Of a stretch of DNA of 13,964 bases, positions 1 through 5,825 are shown piece by piece (position 1 is the stretch's first letter; every line of letters begins with the position of its first letter). The position numbers and the translations under genes are program-made. This DNA is from CAYJXA01 sp964404595 (GTDB lineage: Archaea; Nanobdellota; Nanobdellia; Woesearchaeales; GW2011-AR9), in NCBI GenBank assembly GCA_964404595.1, contig CAYOKQ010000043.1:1-13964 (forward strand), given 5' to 3'. The notes beneath the pieces were generated by a model. The model did no database searches and had not been told where the DNA came from. It saw only the letters and a list, made by a program, of their open reading frames with translations.

Positions 1-222
1 CAACTCAAAGGTGGTTTCATAATAGCCCGCACCATCCCCCGGTACAATGACCCCTTCCTTCACTTCAGCGACGTCCAGGACATTGATGACAAAACCTAAT
101 TCCTTGGAGATGTATCCTTCATAGGAAGATTTTACGTTCGCCAGGATTGCTTCTTGCTTGCTTAAGTTAAACATGTGTGGAGGCACTCTGATATAATCTT
201 TGGTCTTGATTTTATAGAACAT
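1..222 (-). CDS. rpo7: RNA polymerase subunit Rpo7 (E'), N-terminal part
   Basis: Partial gene running off the left edge; I translated 74 residues by hand. It starts MFYKIKTKDYIRVPPHMF and carries the family signatures RVPP (about residues 12-15), YEG (34-36), LGFVINVLDV (42-51) and GVIVPGDGAGYYETTF (57-72). These match the N-terminal domain of archaeal Rpo7/RpoE', the homologue of eukaryotic Rpb7. Rpo7 forms the polymerase stalk with Rpo4, helps open complex formation and binds the emerging RNA. The C-terminal S1 domain would lie outside the window. The ATG at 222 sits about 27 bases after a BRE/TATA element, so the message is probably leaderless. The gene diverges from the kinase-like gene at 299. 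The identification is firm for so short a stretch. Confidence 0.9.
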   Translation of the reverse strand, partial: MFYKIKTKDYIRVPPHMFNLSKQEAILANVKSSYEGYISKELGFVINVLDVAEVKEGVIVPGDGAGYYETTFEL

Positions 223-243
223 TTTATCTTATTTTAAGCAGGA

Positions 244-260
244 TATTTATAAAGCTTTCC
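244..260 (-). promoter_or_regulatory. BRE/TATA promoter of rpo7
   Basis: Read on the minus strand this is GGAAAGCTTTATAAATA: a purine-rich BRE followed by a TATA box. Its centre is about 27 bases upstream of the rpo7 ATG at 222, the standard archaeal spacing for a leaderless start. Confidence 0.7.
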
Positions 261-266
261 CGTTAA

Positions 267-276
267 TTTTTTATAG
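267..276 (+). promoter_or_regulatory. TATA box of the kinase-like gene at 299
   Basis: The sequence TTTTTTATAG has its centre about 27 bases before the ATG at 299. It lies next to, but is distinct from, the rpo7 TATA box, so this divergent pair has two separate boxes within 76 bases. Confidence 0.5.
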
Positions 277-298
277 TGGTCACAGCGCGGGCCGTATA

Positions 299-946
299 AT
301 GGACCTTTTAGCTTTATTGCGCCGCACGAATAAACTAGAAATAGATCCGGAGAAAGGATTAATTACGAAAACCTATCGAAATTATCCTTATACTGTCCTT
401 CCGCAGGTGGCTTTAGGCCTGCGTGGAAAATCTGCGCTTGATGGACAATATCGCGCTACCGTAGAACGGGAAAAAATAGAAAGATTGCGCCAAGCAGGAT
501 TTTTGCTAGCACAGGAGTACCTTGAATTCCGGCCACAGCAATTAGTGATGAGATATGTAGGGGATTTTGTGAATGTAGAGCAACGCATGAGAGATGGAAT
601 TCCCATGCAAACGGCATTGATTTTGGTATCCAAATGCGCCGCGCAGTTGCATGCGCTGCACAGTGAAGGAATTATTCAGGGTGACCCCTATCTTGAAAAT
701 TTCAGGCTTATTGGAGAAATGCAAACGCCCCCTTTTGATTTTGAACAACAATACAATAGCAAACATGATACGGCCATGGATGGTGCGATCTTTTTGGGAC
801 ATGCAGTACAGGTTTTACGTGATTGTGGGCATCTTCAGAGCAGACGCGATATTCTGGACTTGATAGATGCTATAGACTTAGGCTATCCGAAGATGCCACG
901 AGATGCCCCGCAGGGAAAATTATATTTGGCACTACGGTTTGGCTAG
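299..946 (+). CDS. Small RIO/Bud32-like kinase with QGD in place of HGD
   Basis: A 215-aa protein with the layout of an atypical small kinase (RIO, Bud32, aminoglycoside phosphotransferase or lipopolysaccharide-kinase type). A candidate ATP-binding Lys is K24 in LITKTYR. E57 in a VEREKIERLRQAGF helix is a candidate alpha-C glutamate. The catalytic loop is GIIQGDPYLENF (124-135), with D129 as catalytic base and N134 as metal ligand. FDFE (146-149) supplies the DFG-type metal-binding Asp (D147). The histidine of the usual HGD is replaced by Gln, but Asp, Asn and Asp are kept, so activity remains possible. There is no glycine-rich loop of Hanks type. The substrate cannot be inferred. It differs clearly from the true Bud32 at 10212. 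Confidence 0.7.
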   Translation: MDLLALLRRTNKLEIDPEKGLITKTYRNYPYTVLPQVALGLRGKSALDGQYRATVEREKIERLRQAGFLLAQEYLEFRPQQLVMRYVGDFVNVEQRMRDGIPMQTALILVSKCAAQLHALHSEGIIQGDPYLENFRLIGEMQTPPFDFEQQYNSKHDTAMDGAIFLGHAVQVLRDCGHLQSRRDILDLIDAIDLGYPKMPRDAPQGKLYLALRFG

Positions 947-1003
947 TTGAAAAAAAAATTGTCTATCAGACCAAGAATATGTGTACAAAATACCTCTATT
1001 AAG

Positions 1004-1019
1004 TAGAAACATTTAAATA
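1004..1019 (+). promoter_or_regulatory. BRE/TATA promoter of the secreted beta-rich protein
   Basis: TAGAAACATTTAAATA: the GAAAC stretch acts as BRE and ATTTAAATA as TATA box, centred about 30 bases before the ATG at 1044. The core GAAACATTTAWA recurs at 4905, upstream of the unknown gene at 4956. Confidence 0.65.
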
Positions 1020-1043
1020 GTTGGTGGATTTTTAATTAGTAAA

Positions 1044-1577
1044 ATGGCCTACTTTCGATCACTAGCATTGGCAGTAAGTTTATGTTTATCCAGATCTGGA
1101 CTTGCTGAGGCTGATAGAGTAGAAGAACATAAAACAACAATAAGCAATGGGGATGCTTTCCGGGTAAATTATGCATTGCGCGATATCCCTTCTGGATCAG
1201 CCCATGGCGTTGGAATGGGTTTTAAACTATATCGATTCGTAAAAGAAACAAGAGAAACAGAAGACTCACGAACATCTTTTAGATATCCTTATAGTGGAGA
1301 GTTAGCATTTGATTTTAATTTTGGCCCACGAAACATGTATTCTGTGGGGATTTTGGGAGGATCTGGCACATATAGTTATAACGCCCGAAGAGCATTCGAG
1401 GTAACTGGAAGCTTACTGCGCATCGCAATGATTACTAATCCTCAAGAAGTTGCCTGGAATCCCAGCCTAGGTTTGGAACTTAAAGTAGGATCTTTAACAG
1501 TATGCCCATCCCTCCAAGGATATGTGGGAGCATTTAATGGTGTTGGCTTTGGTTTAAACGCTGGACTTTCATTCTAA
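1044..1577 (+). CDS. Putative secreted beta-rich protein, function unknown
   Basis: A 177-aa protein I do not recognise. The N-terminus looks like a Sec signal peptide: MAYFR, a hydrophobic core SLALAVSLCLS, then SGLAEA with a plausible cleavage after GLA (about residue 21). The mature part shows alternating polar and hydrophobic residues rich in Gly, Tyr, Phe and Ser, such as YSGELAFDFNFGPRN, MYSVGILGGSGTYSYN and LGLELKVGSLTV. It ends GFGLNAGLSF, with a terminal Phe. That pattern, including the terminal aromatic residue, resembles bacterial outer-membrane beta-barrels, which are not expected in an archaeon. A soluble beta-sandwich surface protein is an alternative. It has its own promoter and probably a leaderless start; no partner is evident. 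Confidence 0.6.
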   Translation: MAYFRSLALAVSLCLSRSGLAEADRVEEHKTTISNGDAFRVNYALRDIPSGSAHGVGMGFKLYRFVKETRETEDSRTSFRYPYSGELAFDFNFGPRNMYSVGILGGSGTYSYNARRAFEVTGSLLRIAMITNPQEVAWNPSLGLELKVGSLTVCPSLQGYVGAFNGVGFGLNAGLSF

Positions 1578-1601
1578 ATAGACTCTCATCTCAACAGCAC
1601 A

Positions 1602-1610
1602 TTTTATAAA
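1602..1610 (+). promoter_or_regulatory. TATA box of the 1634/2215 operon
   Basis: TTTTATAAA is centred about 28 bases before the ATG at 1634. A second TATA-like stretch at 1613-1620 is too close to the start to be the main box. Confidence 0.6.
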
Positions 1611-1633
1611 CCTATAAAATTTCTGATATATTA

Positions 1634-2218
1634 ATGGATCTGCAAGAGGTGAAGAAAGAGGTGCGGGAGCTGCCTAACGTAGAACAGGCTATCAATCAAT
1701 TCCAGGAACATTGGATCAAGCCGATTCGCACCAACGGCAATTACCGCTTTTCATTTCTTGACAAATTAGATGCAAAAACCCAGAAAGAACTGAAACAAAA
1801 ATTGGCAAAGTCGCAAGCGTTGTGCAAAGACATCAAATCAAGCCAGGCTATCCATGATAAATTATCACAATATTCAAGATATTTAGTGGAATTAAAACTA
1901 ACTTCTTTCCGTGGAGATGAAAAAAAATCAAAAGTGATCACAAAACAATTGCTGCATGATGAATATTTACGGTTGTCAAACACTATTGTCGATATAAAAA
2001 CTAACGAACAGAAAGTACAGGCCTTGGAAAAGCAATATCAGGAAGTTAATCAATTGCTGGATAAACATTTGTCGCTGGAAGAAACCCTGTTTTTAATGGA
2101 ACTTCCGCATCACAAGTATCTCCAGACTTTATTGAAGATAACGGAGAAACAAAAAATAATCATGAGAGACTTAGGCCATCACTTCATGTCTATAACTTCA
2201 CACAAGAGGTCGAAATGA
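1634..2218 (+). CDS. Coiled-coil protein, function unknown
   Basis: A 194-aa, strongly charged, helical protein rich in Lys, Glu and Gln with no signal peptide, no membrane segment and no cysteine apart from one in ALCKDIK. Heptad-like stretches include residues 55-75 and about 120-150 (TNEQKVQALEKQYQEVNQLL), so it is likely an extended coiled coil in the cytosol or at the membrane face. I cannot assign a family. Its TGA overlaps the ATG of the next gene (ATGA at 2215-2218), so the two are translationally coupled. The coiled-coil protein may work with, or be held at the membrane by, the small membrane protein downstream. Confidence 0.7.
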   Translation: MDLQEVKKEVRELPNVEQAINQFQEHWIKPIRTNGNYRFSFLDKLDAKTQKELKQKLAKSQALCKDIKSSQAIHDKLSQYSRYLVELKLTSFRGDEKKSKVITKQLLHDEYLRLSNTIVDIKTNEQKVQALEKQYQEVNQLLDKHLSLEETLFLMELPHHKYLQTLLKITEKQKIIMRDLGHHFMSITSHKRSK

Positions 2219-2454
2219 GCCTAATAGCAGGAATAGGAGGCATGGTCTTTATTCTTACTGCATTTATATTTGACGAATTTATTCCCTCATTCAACCAAGA
2301 TACCTGGCGATACAATGTACTCAATATTATAGGTTCAGGCCTGTTGACATACTATGCTTTTAGCATTAAAGGCTGGCCTTTTTTGGTTCTCAACGTGGTA
2401 TGGTGCATTGCTGCCATCATTAAAAGTGCCGAGATTTTAACCAGGAAGAAATGA
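2215..2454 (+). CDS. Small membrane protein, CBU_0592-like
   Basis: A 79-aa integral membrane protein with three hydrophobic segments: LIAGIGGMVFILTAFIF (3-19), NVLNIIGSGLLTYYAFSI (34-51) and WPFLVLNVVWCIAAIIKSAEI (54-74). The pattern WRYNVLNIIGS, YYAFSIKGWPFLVLNVVW resembles the small CBU_0592-like domain proteins known from many bacteria and archaea, whose function is undefined. The start overlaps the stop of the upstream coiled-coil gene by four bases. Its last 18 bases overlap the 3' end of the convergent kinase gene, so the two messages can form a short antisense duplex. Confidence 0.7.
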   Translation: MSLIAGIGGMVFILTAFIFDEFIPSFNQDTWRYNVLNIIGSGLLTYYAFSIKGWPFLVLNVVWCIAAIIKSAEILTRKK

Positions 2455-3339
2455 GGAAGAGGAAGGCAGCAATTCGGCTTTATTTAAAGGTACAAAATCT
2501 TTAAACTTGAACGCATCCATGTCTGCTGCAGCATTGGCCATCAGGTGGTGTAATTGTGCAGGATTGGGCCTTCTTTCATAATCAGGATGAAGCATAGATA
2601 ATAACATTTGGCGCCATGAAACTGGCAGGAGGATATCATGATAAAATTCAATAGCCTCAATTGTTTCCTGCACCTGGGCAGTGTACTGTTCCACGAGCAG
2701 CCGTTCCAAAACTTTTCCAGCGCAAAATATATCCAAGTAAGGAGTGATGATGCCATCTTGTGCTTCCGGAGGATATATTGCTCTTTTTTGAGGAATATCT
2801 TTAGCAGAAGCAATGCCGCTGCCTCTTGCTAATCCAAAATCAAGTAATTTCAAATGCCCGTCTTTAAAGCCAATGTTCGAAAGCTTAAAGTCACAATGGA
2901 CCACTTGTGCATCCCATAAATTTTGGATAATTGAAGGCATTTGCTGCAGATATAGCTTAACGATCTTATGAATGGTGTAGTCTTCAGGCAAATTCAACCG
3001 CCGCTGATCCAGAGTTTCTGGAACATATTCCATTACCAAATATTCCGGCTTTTCGTTAGGAGGAGATCGATCAAAAAACTGTACGGAGTAAGGAGAGAGG
3101 GTCATGGCCGCCATATGTCTGATTTCATCTAGCACCGAGCGCTGGTATGAAGCATGAGAATAATGATATATCTTCAAAGCCAAGGGCAGGTCCTGCAGTG
3201 CTGGCGAATAATACTTACTTTTCACTTGTTTTGCTTTGTAAACATAGCCAAAGCTTCCTTTATCGATCATCTCTTCGATAATATATTCTCTTCCATGAAA
3301 ACTAGGTCCGCAGGCATTCATCAATTTCATAAGCGTCAT
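2437..3339 (-). CDS. Hanks-type Ser/Thr protein kinase
   Basis: A complete 300-aa cytosolic eukaryote-like kinase. Visible subdomains: glycine loop DKGSFGYVY (26-34), ATP Lys K56 in LALK, alpha-C Glu E72, gatekeeper/hinge region LVMEYVPETL (101-110), catalytic loop HCDFKLSN (148-155; D150, K152, N155), DFG (167-169), the APE equivalent PPE (190-192), D203 in the F helix and R257 in the last subdomain. All catalytic residues are present, so it should be active. There is no transmembrane or sensor domain, and the C-terminus is a short Ser-rich tail (SSSSFLPG). In-frame ATGs at 3330 and 3321 are possible alternative starts; 3339 best fits the TATA spacing. It diverges from the TrmB-type regulator at 3393 across about 50 bases. 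Confidence 0.9.
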   Translation of the reverse strand: MTLMKLMNACGPSFHGREYIIEEMIDKGSFGYVYKAKQVKSKYYSPALQDLPLALKIYHYSHASYQRSVLDEIRHMAAMTLSPYSVQFFDRSPPNEKPEYLVMEYVPETLDQRRLNLPEDYTIHKIVKLYLQQMPSIIQNLWDAQVVHCDFKLSNIGFKDGHLKLLDFGLARGSGIASAKDIPQKRAIYPPEAQDGIITPYLDIFCAGKVLERLLVEQYTAQVQETIEAIEFYHDILLPVSWRQMLLSMLHPDYERRPNPAQLHHLMANAAADMDAFKFKDFVPLNKAELLPSSSSFLPG

Positions 3340-3353
3340 AAGCGGTATTTTTG

Positions 3354-3370
3354 GGAAAGCTTTTTATTTC
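3354..3370. promoter_or_regulatory. Shared divergent promoter, kinase and TrmB regulator
   Basis: GGAAAGCTTTTTATTTC. On the plus strand GGAAAG is a BRE and CTTTTTATTT a TATA box, about 28 bases before the regulator ATG at 3393. On the minus strand the same bases read AAATAAAAAGC, about 26 bases before the kinase ATG at 3339. No second AT box is seen in the 53-base gap, so the two genes may compete for one box. The regulator could bind here; that is inference. Confidence 0.5.
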
Positions 3371-3392
3371 TTTTGGTGATAAGCCTACATGA

Positions 3393-4097
3393 ATGTATGA
3401 AAAACTTAAGCATATTGGCCTGACCCTGACGGAAGCAAAGCTTTACGTTATGCTGCTGGAACTGGGAAAAGCACAAGCCGGCATACTTTCCCGAAAAACA
3501 GGCATCCATAGGCGCAGCGTCTATGATGCTCTCGAGAGATTGATCGAAAAAGGCCTGGCGAGCTATATCAAAGAAAATGATAAACGATATTACTTGCCCA
3601 CCAATCCTAAGCAGATACAGGAAATCATCGATCAGCAGAAAGAGCAAGTGTACGATATTCTTCCCGGTTTACAGGCTAGATTTTTTGAACACGCAGGAAG
3701 GCAGGAAACAGTTTTTTATCGGGGAGTAGAAGGGATAAAAACAATTTTTGAAGATCAAATTTGTGATGGCAAAGAAGTGTATATTATTGGTGCATCACAT
3801 CAAGCGAAGGAATTGCTGAAATATTATTTGCCTCATTATACGGACAAAAGAATAAAGAAAAAAGTGAAATTGCATGCATTATATGCTGGTGAGCGGCACA
3901 TTACTGCTCTTCCTCTGGCACAAGTGCGATATTTGCCAGCATCATTTGCCTCGTTGGTTTCCACCAGCATTTATGGGGATAAAGTAGCTATCGTGGTATG
4001 GATGCATGAGCCGGTTGGAATTTTAATTAAGCAGCCGGAAGTGGCTAAGGCATTCAAGAATTATTTTGATTTGTTGTGGAAGATGGGGAGAGAATAA
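3393..4097 (+). CDS. TrmB-family transcriptional regulator
   Basis: A 234-aa protein. The N-terminus is a TrmB-type winged helix: GLTLTEAKLYVMLLELGKAQAGILSRKTGIHRRSVYDALERLIEKGLASYI (about residues 9-59), with the recognition helix around HRRSVYDALERL. A linker helix (68-90) follows, then a C-terminal effector-like domain starting ETVFYRGVEGIKTIFEDQI and containing EVYIIGASHQAKEL. Archaeal TrmB proteins are repressors or activators that often sense sugars. The C-terminal half is of the short type without the long sugar-binding extension, so the ligand is unknown. An out-of-frame ATG at 3389 encodes only three residues. The position divergent to a kinase suggests self-control and control of that kinase. 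Confidence 0.87.
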   Translation: MYEKLKHIGLTLTEAKLYVMLLELGKAQAGILSRKTGIHRRSVYDALERLIEKGLASYIKENDKRYYLPTNPKQIQEIIDQQKEQVYDILPGLQARFFEHAGRQETVFYRGVEGIKTIFEDQICDGKEVYIIGASHQAKELLKYYLPHYTDKRIKKKVKLHALYAGERHITALPLAQVRYLPASFASLVSTSIYGDKVAIVVWMHEPVGILIKQPEVAKAFKNYFDLLWKMGRE

Positions 4098-4219
4098 GAA
4101 AAAGATGAAACATCGGCATGCCTGTTGCCCTGAACGAAGTGAGAGCGTGACTGAGACACGAAGTGGCGATGGATTTTTTGTTGGCGAGCCTTAGTTTTCA
4201 GAGGGGCGGTTTAGCAAAT
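4098..4219 (+). terminator. Intergenic stretch with possible structured 3' end and T-run
   Basis: This non-coding stretch holds an 8-bp palindrome GGCATGCC (4115-4122), two copies of ACGAAGTG (4134-4141 and 4158-4165), distant arms CATCG (4111-4115) and CGATG (4167-4171), then six T (4174-4179). The T-run could end the regulator transcript in the archaeal manner; the arms could make a long weak stem. I see no gene here. Confidence 0.35.
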
Positions 4220-4230
4220 CTTATAAATTA
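4220..4230 (+). promoter_or_regulatory. TATA box of the GNAT gene
   Basis: CTTATAAATTA is centred about 25 bases before the ATG at 4250. This decides the start: the longer reading frame from 4163 would place the TATA box inside the gene. Confidence 0.6.
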
Positions 4231-4249
4231 TATAGAAGTAATTGATTGT

Positions 4250-4864
4250 ATGGAGACTTTGATTCGAGAAGCCACAATAGAAGATATGGAAGCAATCTTT
4301 AGAGTAGAAAAAAGAAGCTATCCTCCTGAGCTTCAAGCACCACACAGAATTCTTATAGACAGATTTGAAACTTTTGGAATAAGAGTTGCTCAATTGGATG
4401 GAGAGGTTGTTGGTTTCTACACATGTGTACCTGTTGTATTAGATTTGTCATATAACCAAAAAGCCATTGAACTAATAAAACAAAATCGTAACCCTCATTA
4501 TACAAATTGGTTTGAACAGTATAAATTAGGTGGCAGCTTTAATACTTTATATGTCACTTCAACAGCAGTATCATCAAGCCATCAGGGTAGAGGGATTGGA
4601 AAAAAGTTGGTCAAACATAGTTTAGAATTGGCAAAAAATAACGATTTAGAATATAGAGCATCTGTATTGAGAATTCCAAAACTCAAACAATCTGAGATGG
4701 ATGTTGACGAATATTTAACAAAAGTTCATTCTGGTGAGATTATAAATAAAATGCTGTCGCTTTATTTGTCATTAGGATTTACTCTCGGACCATCTATAAG
4801 AGATTATGAACAAGACAGAACAAGTGCTAACTGTGGCGTTCTTGCATTTAAACATTTAAGTTAA
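4250..4864 (+). CDS. GNAT-family N-acetyltransferase
   Basis: A 204-aa protein beginning METLIREATIEDMEAIFRVE, the usual opening strand and helix of the GNAT fold. The acetyl-CoA pyrophosphate loop is QGRGIG (112-117), preceded by the strand NTLYVTSTAVSSSH. A late segment, LYLSLGFTLGPSIRDY, is the common C-terminal strand before the end of the fold. An insertion between the second strand and the CoA loop (LSYNQKAIELIKQNRNPHYT) makes it longer than a minimal GNAT enzyme. The acceptor is unknown; it could be a protein N-terminus, an amine or an amino acid. The frame is open from 4163, but the 29 extra residues are poor and overlap the TATA box, so I chose 4250. The sequence is A/T-rich with many AGA codons, unlike its flanks. 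Confidence 0.8.
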   Translation: METLIREATIEDMEAIFRVEKRSYPPELQAPHRILIDRFETFGIRVAQLDGEVVGFYTCVPVVLDLSYNQKAIELIKQNRNPHYTNWFEQYKLGGSFNTLYVTSTAVSSSHQGRGIGKKLVKHSLELAKNNDLEYRASVLRIPKLKQSEMDVDEYLTKVHSGEIINKMLSLYLSLGFTLGPSIRDYEQDRTSANCGVLAFKHLS

Positions 4865-4903
4865 CCACCTTAAAAAATTAATTACTAGGTAGTGGCTACT
4901 AAT

Positions 4904-4918
4904 GGAAACATTTATAAA
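4904..4918 (+). promoter_or_regulatory. BRE/TATA promoter of the unknown gene at 4956
   Basis: GGAAACATTTATAAA is a strong BRE/TATA pair. It predicts a start of transcription near 4936-4942, just where an out-of-frame ATG (4942) opens a 10-codon reading frame. The element closely matches that at 1004-1019. Confidence 0.65.
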
Positions 4919-4955
4919 AGGTTGATGTTTTTTAGGTTAAAATGAGATATTTGAA

Positions 4956-5717
4956 ATGGCAGGCGACCTTGTAATTGTTAAAAATGGACAAATAATTGAT
5001 CCAAAGGAACAGAGAAATTCCGGTAGTAGAACCATTGATAATGAATTTAACGATATTCTTGATGGATTAAATGGTGCTGAACAAAAGAAGGAACAAGCAA
5101 TAAGAGAAGAATTGCAAAGAAATTATAGGGATTGGGCAGATCATATTAATTTGTTGAAAGAACAATTTGGAGAAGTTTGGGAATTATTTGGCAGAATTCA
5201 AGGAAAAGTAAATGGATGGTTTAGAGGAAAAGGTGGCAATTATGATCAATGGGGATTTATGGGTGCAAGTGGTTATGGTTATAACTTCGGTGCTGGAATT
5301 CATTATTTAGGTAATAGTTCGCCTATTTTCGAAGATGGAGCTAAAGGAGGAACTAAATTTTTAGTCGTAAGTTATGGTTGTTCATTTACAGAAAGGGCAG
5401 GCAATGGTATTGGTGATGAGAGAGATGTTGGAAGAACATCCAAACTTGATGATAAACTCGTTGGTTTGGAAAATTGTAATGGAAGAACATTAAGTGATCA
5501 GTTAAGTGGTTCAAAACATATGTTAGAAAAATTAGATGGACATCAATTACAACTAGTAGTATACAATAGTAAATTTGGTCGTGCTGCGAAATCAGTGGGT
5601 ATTGGATTTCTTTATGATAATAACCTGAAAGAAGTTTGCCAACGTTTATTTGTGAGATTGAATCAAGATGAAGTGGTAGAAATGCCACAGTATTTACCTG
5701 CCCCTAAGGGAAAATAG
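4956..5717 (+). CDS. Gly/Tyr-rich protein of unknown function
   Basis: A 253-aa protein I do not recognise. The N-terminal 30 residues (GDLVIVKNGQIIDPKEQ) are followed by a charged helix with coiled-coil potential (about 30-85: NEFNDILDGLNGAEQKKEQAIREEL and beyond). The rest looks beta-rich with many Gly and aromatic residues (WGFMGASGYGYNFGAGIHYLG, residues 98-118) and two Cys (about 145 and 173). There is no signal peptide or membrane helix. Base and codon use is A/T-rich like the upstream GNAT gene, so the two may have arrived together. The first ATG after the promoter, at 4942, is in another frame and stops at 4974, overlapping this start; the ATG at 4956 is the first that opens the long frame. 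Confidence 0.65.
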   Translation: MAGDLVIVKNGQIIDPKEQRNSGSRTIDNEFNDILDGLNGAEQKKEQAIREELQRNYRDWADHINLLKEQFGEVWELFGRIQGKVNGWFRGKGGNYDQWGFMGASGYGYNFGAGIHYLGNSSPIFEDGAKGGTKFLVVSYGCSFTERAGNGIGDERDVGRTSKLDDKLVGLENCNGRTLSDQLSGSKHMLEKLDGHQLQLVVYNSKFGRAAKSVGIGFLYDNNLKEVCQRLFVRLNQDEVVEMPQYLPAPKGK

Positions 5718-5825
5718 AGAATGCTCCTATTTCTGTTATAATGCGAAGCATCATCAAAAGAGTGTCCCATTCTTATTTTTTATTCATTAATTCTATAAAG
5801 AGCAAATGGAGTTACCAGACTAAGT
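5718..5825 (+). terminator. Intergenic region with T-run
   Basis: This A/T-rich stretch between convergent genes contains a run of six T within TTATTTTTTATT (T6 at 5776-5781), a likely end for the plus-strand transcript. No reading frame or RNA gene is evident. Confidence 0.35.

Noticed and set aside
4104..4160. C/D box guide RNA (GATGA- and CTGA-like boxes)
   Set aside because: Spacing between boxes is wrong: about 20 bases then 5, where archaeal guides have about 12 each, and the C box is incomplete.
4163..4249. N-terminal extension of the GNAT gene (29 residues)
   Set aside because: It contains the TATA box at 4220-4230, and the GNAT fold begins directly at the ATG at 4250.
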